Shown here: positions 51,067-63,084 of the stretch, piece by piece | Numbering within the stretch: position 1 is the stretch's first letter | Layout: every line of letters begins with the position of its first letter | Origin: Eleusine coracana subsp. coracana | Lineage: Eukaryota > Streptophyta > Magnoliopsida > Poales > Poaceae | Reading direction: 5' to 3' | NCBI GenBank assembly: GCA_032690845.1 | Contig: CM064420.1 | Coordinates: forward strand, 57,896,707 to 57,960,706 | Length of the DNA stretch: 64,000 nucleotides | Notes under the pieces: generated by a model | What the model was told of the DNA's origin: nothing | Seen by the model: only the letters and a program-made list of their open reading frames with translations | Databases searched by the model: none | Position numbers and translations under genes: made by a program

Positions 51067-52948
51067 GGTGGTCAGGGCGGAGGTGTGGCCGTGCGCGTGG
51101 GGGGAGTGGGCAGAGACTGTGATGGGTTCCCGACGTTTAGGACGGGAATGGTGAACGTTTGGGCTGGGCTTTAGTTGTAAATGGGCCATTACAGCGAATT
51201 TATCTCCCTCAGCCCATCGGTGAAGGATGACATTTGACAACTCAGCCACTCAGGAGCCGCGGCATTTATAGCTGGCTGTAGTTTTTACATTTTGAATTTT
51301 TTTACCCCCTAAAAAATCCTTTTCGAACTTTTTACATATTGCTCACCTAAAAAAAGAGAAATTTGTACATATTTATCTATAATGTACGAAAAGTTATATT
51401 GACATATTGCAGTATCTCCTACAACAAGAATAAAGCTTTCAACAGTGCCAAAAAACATGGACCAGTTGGTTTTCAATAATGCTGAAACCGAGGGATAAAT
51501 CAGCGAAACCGACCCAAAACCGGTTTTGCTACCGTAAATAGGTTTAGTTTTGTTGAAAAACCTGTCAGTTTTGCTAACCGAGAAGGACCGACTTTGGCGA
51601 TTTTCATTGTTTTTTGAACGATGCTATGGTACAGTACGATCGATCAAGAAGTTTGGGTAAGCAATGCATCTGGGGAAAAAGGGTTCATTTAAGAAAGGGA
51701 AACCTTCTGGAAGAGCTTAACTTATCCTACGTCTAGCAGTCTTGAATTGCGGTAGGATGTCGCAGTCTTCGTTTCCATGCTAAACGGCCTATTGATTGAA
51801 GGTACATATGGTGTAATAGGAGTCACGAATGAGCATGACATGTCACATGTATGCTGTACCAGATTAGACACGATTCTCTGTCAGTTCCACTTGCCACTCA
51901 TATGGTGCAGCGTTACCTTTGTTATGTTACTACTCCAAAGGTAACTGTAGCCGTCGATCTAAACTCTCGATTCAGGCATTTAGCTTCGCGTCATTACAGT
52001 GCTCCTAAACTAGTCCATCGTATGGTTTCTCGGTGTTGTGCTAACATTTCCAGTTTCGTGTGTTCTTGACGAGTTGATGACTGAACGAATTAACCGCTGG
52101 CACTGCTGCCGCTGTTGAGTGCGAGTACAGAAGTTTTGATTTGTCGTGCGCGTCAGGTGTGCTGAACTGAACGAGCAGTTGGGTGTTTTTTTTTTTTTTT
52201 TGACACGCAGCAGAGTTGGGATTCGCTGGTGCAATAGGATGCATCCTATCCATAATACTACCACGGTAGGAAGCACAGAGGGATCATCACGCGACTGAAC
52301 GAAACCATAGTACGTATACTCATGCATTGAATCGAGTAATCGACGCACCGCGACATATAGACGGGTAAAAGAAACGCGATAAAAGCTGCTAAATCGGTAA
52401 AAGTTTATTTTTTAGACAATGGAAAAAAGTTTTTAAAAAAATCGATAAAAGTTGAGTGCTCCTACAATAATAGTTGGAACGACTAGTGGTGGTTAGCATA
52501 TTCTTTTCCGCAACCTAGAGGTCACCATAGTGTAGCCACTATCTCCGTTATTAGGCCCAAGATTAAGGAAGATATTTTCTGGTGGAATGGAAGGACGACG
52601 AACAGGCTGACACTAGTACTGTTGTTTTAGTTAATCGTAGCAGCAGTAATGACGGATCACAGCGCCGGAAATGGAAGCACATGCGCGCAGATTTCGAAGG
52701 AAAAAAAAAAAGAGAATACAGTAATAGCGCTACGGCAGATAGATAAAAGATCATCTTAATAAGAGTACTACAATAAACTGCACCGCAGGAGTATCCGGAG
52801 TGTTCTGGGCTCGCTGCATCAGCAGTGAAGTGAAATTGACAGGACGATAGAACACCAGCACAACCTTAATCCGCAACCAAGAAAAATACTGGTACGACTA
52901 GTACTGCTACTAGCAGGAAGGAAGGAAGGAAGGAAAGGCGGACACCAC

Positions 52949-53005
<57 letters not shown>

Positions 53006-53120
53006 TGACACACATACAGTCATACAGATGAGAAGGTAAGATGAGGAGCGGCGAGCAAGCAGCACCGGGGGATTGAAGATGAAACTTATGCCGGGGAAAA
53101 AGTAGAGGACTAGTATCTAT
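51067..53120. other. Intergenic with a microsatellite
   Basis: 51067-51250 is the GCAL promoter side. 51470-51620 contains several ACCGG/GGTTTTG strings around AAAACCGGTTTTGC (a palindrome-rich patch). A T run lies at 52187-52201. No supported gene. Confidence 0.5.
52949..53004. repeat. (AAT)n microsatellite
   Basis: About 18 AAT repeats, preceded by a (GGAA)n stretch at about 52916-52936. It lies in the 3' flank of the first DUF3339 gene. Confidence 0.92.
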
Positions 53121-53330
53121 CTATCCTGCGTAGATGTGTACCCCGATGGCGATGAGGAAGATGGTGATGAGCGCGAAGTAGAGGACGGCGTGGACGAGGA
53201 TGGCGAGGCCGCTGGTGTGCATGGTGCCGAATCCGACGATGCGGCCGTGCGCGGGGAGCTGGAACAGCAGTCCCGGCGTCAGCAGCACGAACAGCACCGT
53301 CGCGATCACAACGGGGCCCCAGTCCGCCAT
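53121..53330 (-). CDS. DUF3339 micro-membrane protein (copy 1)
   Basis: 69 aa, intronless, minus strand, from the ATG giving MADWGPVVIATVLFVLLTPG. Two hydrophobic segments (residues about 7-24 and 41-66) flank a short loop with QLPAHGRIVGFG. This is the plant DUF3339 layout: MADWGPV start, SPGLL- or TPGLL-like turn, and an IYAG-type end. The family is plant-specific and short (~68 aa), with unknown function, probably in an internal membrane. An upstream in-frame ATG (MTSEKREEK) would add a soluble tail and is not preferred. Paralogues lie at 57349 and 62873 in the same orientation. Confidence 0.9.
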   Translation of the reverse strand: MADWGPVVIATVLFVLLTPGLLFQLPAHGRIVGFGTMHTSGLAILVHAVLYFALITIFLIAIGVHIYAG

Positions 53331-54027
53331 CTCTTGTGTTCTTCCTCCGAGCTTCTCTTCTCTCTTCTCACTTGTCACTTCTCAGAGGGAGGAGAGGGTG
53401 AAGCAGAAGCAGAAGCAGAAGCAGGGGAGGAAGAGTGAGAGTAATTAATGGCCGGCTGGCAGGGGAGACGTTGCTGCGTTTATGTAGGAGAGGAAGAGGA
53501 GCAGTGCTGGTGCGAGTGAGACTGACGGTAAAGCAAACGAGGAGGATTAGGAGGACACGTGGGCGGACATTGTGTTTCCACGGTGACGAGGACAAGTATG
53601 AGCGGGCGGTGCCACGTGAACCGTCGCCCGAGGGAGAGTGACGTGCTCCGTCCGCCGACGAGGAGGATTAGGAGGAGGCCTTTGTCCTGCTTCCATTTCG
53701 AATCCTTTGGGCGGTCTCTCTCTCTCTCTCTCTGATTTCTCTCTCCATCCGGACGATGAAACCGCGTGGGTGCAGCTGTTTCTGTTTGGTTGCCCCTGCG
53801 TTTCACTTTCGCACCTGCGCAATGTGCCAAACACCCGCACACCGACTCCGATTTCGACCCGTCCTGCTGCGGGCCGAAAGCGAGCGAGCTACACTACACC
53901 TCCATCCGCCGCCGACGCCACCACCCGGAACGGTGGTAGGCGGCCATATGATCCGATCCCCATACCGCAGAATAAAAACATCCACACTTTCCTTTTTCCT
54001 CTCTTTTATTCTTTCTTTTTTTCCGGT

Positions 54028-54058
<31 letters not shown>

Positions 54059-56316
54059 GCTTTGCTTCTCTTCAGCATGCAGATGATGAGACGAAGGAAG
54101 GATGCTTTGTTCCTCCCGCCGGGCTTTCCGCAACTGCACCTCGATGCCTTTCGTAACGGCAGCGGGAAAATTAAAGCCTCATTTTTGACACTGAACACGC
54201 CTGGAGCGCGTGGGGATGTCTGTTGTGTTGGGGGAATACTCCACTAGTATCAGAATGCCCGTAAGTAAATCGGCCTCGTGCTCCTGCATGCAACCTTTTC
54301 GTTTCTTGAATAATTGCAGTAGTATACACCAACTTTTCTCTTAATAAATAAAATCCCTCTATAGCTGGATCACACGTCGATCGTCCGGTTTTTCTGAATC
54401 GTTTGGAACGAGGAAAAATCTTGGAAGTGGAATCTCTTTACCTTGGTGGGATTTTATGTTCTTTTCTTATTAGAAAAAAAAAACAAGGCTTTTATGTTCT
54501 TAATTGGGCTACTGCGCTACGAGTACAAACTCTGTCAGTGTAGTCAAATGAGAGAGTCATGCGGCAGTTGACGCCGACGTCACTGTACTCTGCGATCAGG
54601 ATGCACAGAACCAGACGAATGCGCGCGGTTGGCAATCGCTAACAATCGGATTCTAGATCTGTCCCTCATTTTTAGTTGGGGCATCAGATCAGCAATATTA
54701 CAGAAATGCACTTACTTGCAGCAGAGCATCATCAGCTGTAACAAACTACAAAACCTTTTTTAAAGGAACAAACCAAAACCTGGTGTTGCTCTCTCACTCG
54801 CCTCTTCTCACGTTCAAAAAAGTAAAAAAATCACTCCGTGCGTGCGGATCTCTAGGTAAATGCCAACCGGCCTGACCAGACGAGTCCCAAACAAACCATG
54901 CGCATGTGACACTCGTACAATTTTAATGTGTGACTCCTCTCTCTGCGCTGCACTAGTGTATTGTACTGAAGGCACGGCCGGCGCGTTTACAGTTTTTCAG
55001 GCCCGCTCCTTTTGAGGCTCACTTGACATCCGTATCGATACGCCCGTCGCGCGCGTGCACGGCACGCACGGATGTCTTCATGCCAAGGCAAAGTTATCGT
55101 CCAAAACCCAATGCAGAGGTAATTAATATTGGAGGATCGAGGCGTTATGGATCATACTGGGCCAAATACTTCTCATTTCTAATCCAAATTGACAAGTTCC
55201 CGTTGCAGATATGCAGGGTAAAATTAAGGAGTACAGAGCATACAGTACACAGTATATATGAAGGAGAAGCTCATGATCAGTTCAGTGACGAACCAACCAT
55301 ACTAGTACAGTACTACTACAAAGCAGGCCAGCATAGTGAAGCAGTCTGTAGCTTCGTACCATGAAAGCTGCTAGTGCGTAGATTTCATAATTTCCGTTCA
55401 GCTGCTAGCTACTGTATCAGTGTGCCTTTTTTTCTGGCATGTAACAAATTTCCGGAGTCAGTAGTGCTTAATAATCGGATCAAAAGAGAAAATCGTCCCC
55501 GAAAAGTAAGGCGCAAAACAATACTTATCAAAGTCCTCAGCTTTTGGGCTGTCGTGTAATAATTTTACATAATAAAGGAACTAAAAGTCGTGTATAATAC
55601 AGATTGCATGACAACAATACGACCAGCAGGGCGAAGAACCATCGAAAATTAGCAGACGTGCCCTTTGAAAAGCATCAGATCATTCACATGATAAAGCAAA
55701 AACACAAAAGTAAAGGATACGAATAACGAGCGCACGATCACAAAAAACTAAAGCACGTTAGTGCAAAGGTAGCCAGACGCAAAACCGTTGTTACCGTCCC
55801 TATTGCTTCGCTCACCAAACTCCACTCCGTTGCGGTGAATCTTCTTTACTCTGAGCGAGAGAGCGACGCCGACTTTATCAATAATCATTTGCATCGAGTC
55901 CATCCATGCATGTGTCCAAGTCCAAGCCAAGCTTGATCATGTAGGATCAGCTCAAGAACCGGTCGGTTTGATTTGATTGTTTGAAGAATTCGATCAAGCC
56001 CGGCCCACGGCGCTTGGCTGGTGAAAGTAGTCAGTCACTGCAAATCGTTTTGTTGTTCTTGACGTCCAAACAGGAAATTTTAGTTCACATTCCTACTGAA
56101 AGAAGTATTGATGTCTGAACGTGGACACAAAGAACATCGAGAATCGTCGTAAGGCTTGCACGGTTGCGAGGTCACTTAACCCACTTTTTGATTAATATAT
56201 AGAATCTATATAGAACTATGTGGAACGACGTCGCTGTCATCATCCAAACATTCCATCTACGAATAAGTTCCTTGCAGATCGACGGAGGCAAGTACTCCTA
56301 AGGTTGAAATAATGGA
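53331..56316. other. Intergenic with microsatellites
   Basis: Contains a (TC)n run (53715-53733) and an AT microsatellite (54031-54058). Frames at 53480-54247 overlap on both strands and pass through these repeats; none has a domain. 55023-55364 is a 113-codon frame without recognisable features. Confidence 0.5.
54031..54058. repeat. (AT)14 microsatellite
   Basis: Uninterrupted AT run of 28 bp after TTCCGGTATC. Confidence 0.95.
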
Positions 56317-56505
56317 TTTAACCAGGTAGCTCGGTTCGGTGAAAAATTGATCGGTTAATTAGGATAACCGGTCGATTAACCGTATAGCTATAATATTAAA
56401 TTTGTTTTTTTTGGCTAATCAATCAGTTAGCGTGATTGGTCGGGACCGATTATCCGATTAACCGAAATAACCAGCGATTTTATTCGGTTATTCCAACCGG
56501 GTTGA
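56317..56505. repeat. Palindrome-rich MITE-like sequence
   Basis: AACCAGGTAGCTCGGTTCGG...AAAA at the left and TTTTATTCGGTTATTCCAAC...GGGTT at the right are imperfect inverted ends. The interior repeats CGGTTAA/TTAACCG (GGTCGATTAACCG; CCGATTATCCGATTAACCG). Probably a small DNA transposon derivative. Confidence 0.42.
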
Positions 56506-57348
56506 GTACTCCTAGTAAAGAAGAAGATATACTAGAGGAGGGTATGACCGTGATTGAACTGAACAATAACGCCTTCTCTTCATTTGTAGTAATAAACTGC
56601 TAGGAACTCTCACCGACACGTCATTGGAAGCTCCATGCGTCGATCTCTAAAACAGCTAGCTATAGAGGATACACGCATACGCTCGGCTCGGCGTTGGGTG
56701 ACTCGCTGATGCAGGATGGGTCATGCCACGCGCATGTGCAGACGCCAAAGGTTGCGGTCAGCAGCCGCAGCTAGCGGCGGCGGAGTGACATGTTCGCTGA
56801 TAGCTGAGCTTATCCGGGCGACGGCACACTATTACTATTACATGGAGTAGTTACGAATTCCTACTGAACCAGATTGAATCAACATGCTGTTTTATTACAG
56901 GAACTGTCAACCATCATCCCATCGTCAAAGCTTATCCTGACGACAAGCATGACCCCATGGATCGCCAGTCATGAAAGCGTGGAGTCGCAGAAATTAAAGC
57001 ATAGCGATTTCCATATTTTTGTTGAGAAATTGAGAAATGCAAATCGATACGACCGATTAACCCTGGATGAAGATAAGCTGGTCGATGGTTTGCGTACAAC
57101 TGTAAGTCACATGAGAGGAGAAATGAAAACAGTATAACAAAGGGGAAAGTAAACCACTAGCTACTCAGTTTATTTGCATCAAATTATACAGGTTCAGTAA
57201 CTGATTTACTGACACCACGACGCACACGCCCTGTAAGAAGAAGTACTGCTCCTGCTACTACTACCAGTTACCACTTACCAGAAGAAGCAGATCGATCGAT
57301 TGATGAGTAGCAGAGCAGGCATGGCGAGGAGCAGGTAGCCTAGCTGCT
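56506..57348. other. 3' flank of the second DUF3339 gene
   Basis: An 87-codon plus-strand frame at 56874-57137 has no recognised domain. Otherwise featureless. Confidence 0.45.
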
Positions 57349-57558
57349 TTAGCCGGTGTAGATGTGGACGTGGAGCGCGAGTGTGAGTATGGTGAAGGCT
57401 GCGAAGAAGATGAGGGTGTGGACGAAGATGGCCTTGCCGTTGGTGCGGAAGCCGCCGAAGTCGACGTGGCGGTGGGAGCCCGGGAGCTCGCACAGCAGGC
57501 CCGGGGAGAGCAGCACGAACAGCACCACGCCCACCACCACAGGGCCCCAGTCAGCCAT
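57349..57558 (-). CDS. DUF3339 micro-membrane protein (copy 2)
   Basis: 69 aa, minus strand, start MADWGPVVVGVVLFVLLSPG, then LLCELPGSHRHVDFGGF and ITILTLALHVHIYTG-like end (AAFTILTLALHVHIYTG). Same length and topology as the copy at 53121, with the family SPGLL turn, and TNGKAIFVHTLIFF in the second helix. Function unknown. The longer start MRRMADWG is possible but adds only three residues. No defect seen. The G+C-rich coding sequence resembles copy 1, so it is a local or dispersed duplicate, not a retrocopy (no poly(A) or target duplication). Confidence 0.9.
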   Translation of the reverse strand: MADWGPVVVGVVLFVLLSPGLLCELPGSHRHVDFGGFRTNGKAIFVHTLIFFAAFTILTLALHVHIYTG

Positions 57559-58253
57559 CCTTCTCACTTCTCAGCACGACCGAGAGATCAGATCACAGGA
57601 AGCTTGTACTACTAGTGAGTGTCTGAGTTAGCGAGAGCAGAGAGAAGATGAGTGTGGGCTGGGAAGACGAGCGTGGTGGGTGGGTGGGGTGGCGTTTGTT
57701 TATTTGTGATGGGAGATCGGAAAACAAGGGAAAGGGAAGAGTGAATCGGCGGGCGAGGTAGCCGTCAGCAACACGCTTGGCACCATTCGATGCCCCGGAT
57801 CGAGTCGAGCTGGCGAAGCACCCGGTCCACCGCCCCACGCCACGCAACGCACCGCAGAGCCATCAGCCATCGACAGTACTGCATTCCTTGGGCAGCGTTT
57901 GGCTAATCCATCTTTCTCGCCCGGCTCGGGAAATCGGCTCACCAGGCGGTGCGGGTGTGGAGTCACGCGCTTCCCACGAGGACCTGACGCCAACGTCAAC
58001 ATTTTGAGATTGCAAACGATGGACACTTGGCTTCAAACATTTTGAGATTGCAAACGACCAGTACTACACTGGAATGAGATTAACAGTTTACTTCACTTCT
58101 ATGCACAGACGCCAACTCACTGCGATAACAAAAAACAAAAAGAAAAAAAGCTTCCGTACTGTGCAATTGATCTAATTAGAGATTCCGTAGTACTATAAGA
58201 CACAACCAAGGGGGCAATCCATAGCACATTCTCATCTTATGTACAAAAGCTTA
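57559..58253. other. Promoter side of DUF3339 copy 2 and intergenic DNA
   Basis: GC-rich to about 57970. ATTTTGAGATTGCAAACGA occurs twice (about 58001 and 58039), a 38-bp tandem duplication. No gene seen. Confidence 0.5.
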
Positions 58254-61200
58254 TTATTCATTACGCATGCGAGTGTACTCCGTCTTGATCTTGGTCAACC
58301 CTTTGACCACATCTGTCATCGAAATCCTTTTCTCAGGCAGCTCGCTGGTGCACAGCAGACCCAACTCCACCACTGACACGAGGCAGCTATTCAGCGTATC
58401 AGAACTGGACCTTGAAGTTGTGCCGATGTCGCCAAAGCCACCTAGCTTCTCTTGCATCAGCAGGTTGGGGTCAATAACATGAAAGATTTGGGTACGAAAT
58501 GCATCATTGACCTGCTGTCTTAGGCTTCGCTCTGCAACAAAAGCGGGGTCTGTTGGCCTTTTCCCGGTGATAACCTCGAGTAACATGATCCCATAGCTAA
58601 AAACATCGCTCTTCCGCGATGCTCGTCCCATCGAACCATACTCTGATAGCAAAAGTTTAGAAAATTTTTTTGATTATTTTAGACAAATAAGTATGCTATG
58701 TATGCATGACGGAAATGAATAGACATATGCATGTGCATACCAGGAGCCATGTAGCCGATTGTCCCAGGCATACTAGCAGTGATAATGGAGGTGTCATCCC
58801 CTAGCAACAATTTTGCAATACCAAAATCCGCCAGATGCGCGGTAAACTCCTCGTCAAGCAGGACATTGCTTGGTTTCAAGTCACAATGTAAGATCAAATC
58901 AAAGTGATGGTGATGTAGATATTCCAGTGCCATTGCCACGTCTAACAATATGCCTATTCTCTTGAGAAATCCCAAGGGTGGCCTGCCTTCCGAATGCAAT
59001 AGTGTCTCTAGACTCCCATTGGGCATGTACTGAAGCATTAACGCTTTGAAATCTTGGTTGGAGCACGTGCTAAGTATCCTCACCAAATTGCGGTGCCGGG
59101 CCATACATAGTGCTTGGCACTCTGCGTCGAAGCTCCTGGAGGCTCGCTCTAGTTCCATATTGAAGACTTTGATTGCAACGGTCATGCCATGGCTAAGCTG
59201 ACCCTTAAAGACTCTCCCAAAACTACCAACACCAATAAGGTTCTCCTCGCTGAAATTGCTAGTAGCACGAATGATCTCATGGTCTAACATGTGGTTGACA
59301 CCATCGGCGGGCGGAGCAGATTCCTCCTTTTGTTTCTTACTAAATGTTCCTTTCAACTTTAGTGACAAGCAAATGATGACAATAACAAATGCAGCCATGC
59401 TAGGCAAAACATATTTGAGGATATTGAGTTTTGAGCGAGAGCTATTTGCGCATGGTGAAAATTCTAGGCGCGATAAGCCACAAAGAGCTCTGTTGCCCAC
59501 CAAAGATCCAATAGCAATATTTGAGAAAATGCCTCCTGCTGGTATTTGACCTTCAAGCTTGTTGAAAGAGAGGTTCAAGTAAGCAAGGTAGGAGAGATTG
59601 GCTAGGGACTTTGGTATGTTTCCGGAAAGAGAATTGTCGGATAAATCTAATGTCACTATGCTAGTTAACTTACCTAATGAATCTGGTATGGAATCCTGAA
59701 ACATGTTATGAGAAAGATTTAAATATGTTAGAGTTTGAAGTTCGCCTATAGAGATAGGAATTATGCCTATTAAGTGGTTTCTTGATAGATCTACTTGGGC
59801 GATTGCTCGCATGAGTCCAATGTCAGAAGGCAGCTTACCACTTAGAGAGTTATGAGACAAGTCAAGTTGAATAAAGTTGTCTAGGTGCCATAAGCTATAT
59901 GGTATGGAAGAAGATAGGTTATTGTAGGATAGGGTCAAGCGTTGTAGTCTACTAAGGTTACCTATTCCAAGAGGCATCGATCCAAAGAATTTATTATTGT
60001 CCAAGTGCAATTCAACAATACTAATTAGCATGCCAACTTCATTTGGAATTGGCCCTACCATGAGATTATCATGGAGGTCGAGGTTCTGGAGGTTCTCCAT
60101 TAGCATGATTCCTGGAGGAAGATTTTGGTCTAGCTGGTTGCTGTAGAGAACTATGGCTATTAGACCACTTATATTTGCCATAACAGGTGGCAAGCTACCT
60201 GAGAGTTGATTGTCATATGCAATGAAAGATTGTAAATTTCTTGAAAAATTCCTGATGTCGTTGCTCAAAATGCTTCCCGTAAAAGAGTTCATCGATATGT
60301 CTAAGAATTCAAGATCCCTACAATTAGATAGAGCTGACAAGAAATCAAGACCCCCTCCAAGGTTATTTGCTTCAACATTGAGATACCGTAGAACTCTAAG
60401 GTAACCAAATGCTACAGGCAGGGTACCATCCAACCGATTGTGAGACAAATCCAACTGAGTGACCATGGACAAGTTGCCAATGGAAGTAGGAATAGAACCA
60501 GTTAGCTGGTTTGCGGCAAGATTCAACCACAAGAGTTGCTTCATTCGTCCTAACTCTTCGGGTATCCCGCCTGTTAGGTTGGACTCGACAAAATCCAGTT
60601 GACTAAGATGAGTTAGATTGCTCAATCCAACTGGGATTGTCCCCTTAAGGTTATTCCCGCCCAAAGATATATATGTAAGTTGTGACAGTGTTGGCAACCA
60701 TGTTGGGACAACATCATTGAAGAGATTGTAAGACAAGGAAAGTATTTGAAGGAATTGACACGTGGCAAACCCTGATGGGATCCTTCCGCTAATTTCGTTA
60801 TAAGACACGGAGAATATTTGCAACATTGGTAGATTGAAGCTTTCGTTGTCAGGAATAGTGGCAGTGAGATTGTAGTTCTTTGCTAGAGCCATGACTTGAA
60901 GCATGGACATGTTAAAGACAGCGGGTGGCATGGGACCAGACAAGTGGTTATTTTGCAAGGCAAATATTTCTAGGTGGGACAGAGAGCCAACGCTAGCCGG
61001 TATCGGACCTGAGAGGCTATTGTTTCCAAGGTTGAGCACTCTGAGCAAAGGCGTGTTGTTGAACAAGCTATCAGGTATTGGGCCACTTAAGTAATTCGTG
61101 TCGAGACGGATGTACCTCAGATTGTTCAAATTTTGAAGTTCCAGAGGTATCTCAGACGATAATTCGTTATGGTGCAAATCAAGAAGTTGGAGACTGGTGA

Positions 61201-61629
61201 GGTTCCCTATGGCACCAGGGACTGTGCCGGACAAGCCGTTCTGGTTGAGATGAGATACCGTAGACGGCGTAGGAGGCCAAGGGCAGGCGGGATCGGCCCT
61301 GCGAGGCTAGCATTGGTGAGGTTAAGGATGGAGAGGAAAGAGAGGTTACCAAGGCTGGGAGCAATTTTTCCTTGGAGCGGCACGTCGGGGAGCACCAGAG
61401 ATTTTACGCGCCCTGGGTGTCGTTTGCTGCATGATACGCCAATCCAGCTGCAAGGGGTCGTGCTGTTGGACCAGTTGTGGCGGAGCACACCAAGCGGGTC
61501 GGGGAGCTCGGCCTTGAAGGAAAGCAGCGCCGCAAGGTCGGCGGCGTTGCCTGGGCTCGGCTCCGAGGCAGCCGGCGTGAGTGCCACTAATACTGCTAGA
61601 ATTGTGAGCAGCAGATTGATGAGCGACAT
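58254..61629 (-). pseudogene. LRR receptor-like kinase, subfamily XII type (non-RD), one-base frameshift
   Basis: Minus strand. Exon 1 58741-61629, intron 58643-58740, exon 2 58254-58642. Signal peptide MSLINLLLTILAVLVALTP, LRRNT with LAALLSFKAEL and NWSNSTTPCSWIGVSC, then about 20 LRRs (LSGPIP, LTGSIP type). A transmembrane helix follows (YVLPSMAAFVIVIICLSL). The kinase has all core residues: GVGSFGRVF, AIKVF, HCDLKPSNVLL, DFGIAKLL, GYMAPE. The Cys before the catalytic Asp (HCD) makes it non-RD, like FLS2 and Xa21, pattern-recognition receptors of immunity. Near 61249-61254 one base is missing between RLRYL and GTVPGAIGN, so translation ends after the second LRR. With one base more the total would be about 1092 aa, the usual family size. 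Nothing else is damaged. Confidence 0.87.
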
Positions 61630-62166
61630 GGTGGCTCCGTTCCTCCGAGCACTGCAGCTGCAATTTTCACGTCTCTTTTTATTCTCTATATCGATGGCTT
61701 TGGAGCGTATTGCATTCGTCAACTAAAAAGACTGGACTGGAACTGGAATTCCACGCCCCAGGAACAGGTTGTTTAATATCAACTAACGACTTTTTTTCAT
61801 AGATATACAATGACTTCTGGAATTAATTTGCAATGACTTGAAAGGAGCTGTGACTGTTCAAGTCTTACAACAGTGCGTACAAGAAAAGACTTTACCCAGC
61901 ACAATCAAAAGTTTCAGGACAAAACAAAACTGTGCCGGTCCACTTCAGTGCAGTGGAAAACTGACCTGGCTTACAACCAATCGAGTCTTGTTCAACGTGT
62001 CGACGACGTACAGTATGTGTCACTAACAGTAAGTAAGCCTGTATCAACACTCAGTCTATCGTTTCGTGCAGGCATCAATAACCTAGCCTTTGAGTTTATT
62101 CATCGTTCTTCCCGGACCGGGCATCAACCAGCTGGCGGACCACCGGCAGCCATCAAGGAGGCAGTA
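61630..62166. other. Promoter side of the receptor kinase gene
   Basis: No gene seen. An upstream in-frame extension of the kinase ORF (to 61722) precedes the signal peptide and is probably 5' UTR. Confidence 0.5.
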
Positions 62167-62171
62167 ACATA

Positions 62172-62660
62172 TGTTAGCGTACTTAGATCTGTGCGTCTAG
62201 GCTAGATGCTAGCAAGGGTAATCGTGGGTAGCAAATAGGTTCTGATGTTTTGGATCTAGTTGGAGTGGAGAGAGATGAGAGGTATCTGGGTTATGTGTGA
62301 TCGGAGCGGGAGCCGGCGTGGGGTCGACGGCCGGAGTGGAAGTGAATCCGGCGGCGGGAGTCGTTCCAGTCATCGTATCGGTGGCGAGGATCTCGTCGAG
62401 AGCGTCGGCAAGGTGCTGGGGAAGCAGTGACGGCGTGGTGGCGGCTTCTCGTCGCTGGCTACGCCTGTAGCACTTAGATCGGCTTAGGGTTTGTTGGGGT
62501 GAACAGTGGTGGTGGTGAACCTCGTGTCCCGTGCCCCAGCTTCACTCCTTTTTATATAACGCAATGCGACGGGGACCCACCAACCAGAGAAAGGTTGGAC
62601 GCCCCCGATTAGGGCACGGATCTGGGTTGGGCCGTTGGGCCCATTGGAGATCTTCTAACA
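62172..62660 (-). mobile_element. Solo LTR (copia type)
   Basis: On the minus strand it starts TGTTAGAAGATCTCC and ends GCTAACA; on the plus strand it lies between perfect 5-bp target copies ACATA (62167-62171 and 62661-62665). A minus-strand TATATAAAA core lies at about 62549-62557. No internal region exists, so it is the product of LTR-LTR recombination. The TGTTAGAAG start is like the element at 3777 but the body differs. Confidence 0.92.
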
Positions 62661-62665
62661 ACATA

Positions 62666-62872
62666 TGCTTCTGCTCTCCTTTGTTCTTCGGGTAAATAAA
62701 CTGGCATTTGCGAATTTGCAACGCGTTTCCTCTGTTTTTCAGACAACCATAATTCAGGTAGTAGAGTTAAACATCACTAATCAAGATGCGAAACGGGAAG
62801 GGAATCTACCGCACGCCTTCGTTACGTGCAAGCCACACACAATAAGCTTAATTTGCATCCACCACATATATA
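62666..62872. other. 3' flank of DUF3339 copy 3
   Basis: Short, no gene. Confidence 0.5.
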
Positions 62873-63084
62873 TTAATACCCGGTGCGCACATGGACAGGG
62901 AAGAAGACGTCGAGGAGGGCGAGCACGGCGAAGAAGATGGCGGCGTGGACGTGGACGGAGATGCCGCTGGTGCACGTGTTGCCGAGCTCGACCAGCCTCG
63001 TCCTCGCCGGGATCTGGAAAGCAGCCCCGGCGAGAGCACGATGAACAGGGCCACCGCCCCCACCAATGGATCCCAGTCCATCAT
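62873..63084 (-). pseudogene. DUF3339 micro-membrane protein (copy 3), frameshifted
   Basis: Minus strand. Start MMDWDPLVGAVALFIVLSPG matches the family (MxDWxPV, SPGLL). After SPGLL one base of a T run is missing near 63018-63024 (CTGCTTTCCAG), so the published frame turns into a Ser/Arg-rich chain. The next frame continues as a normal family member (LVELGNTCTSGISVHVHAAI, then FFAVLALLDVFF) and stops with TAA at 62873, close to the usual 69-aa length. The length of 212 nt (3n+2) fits a single lost base. It diverges more from copies 1 and 2 than they do from each other. Either a young pseudogene or a base-calling error. Confidence 0.82.

Noticed and set aside
56874..57137. 87-codon plus-strand ORF as a gene
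   Set aside because: No homology recognised, poor context, single isolated frame.
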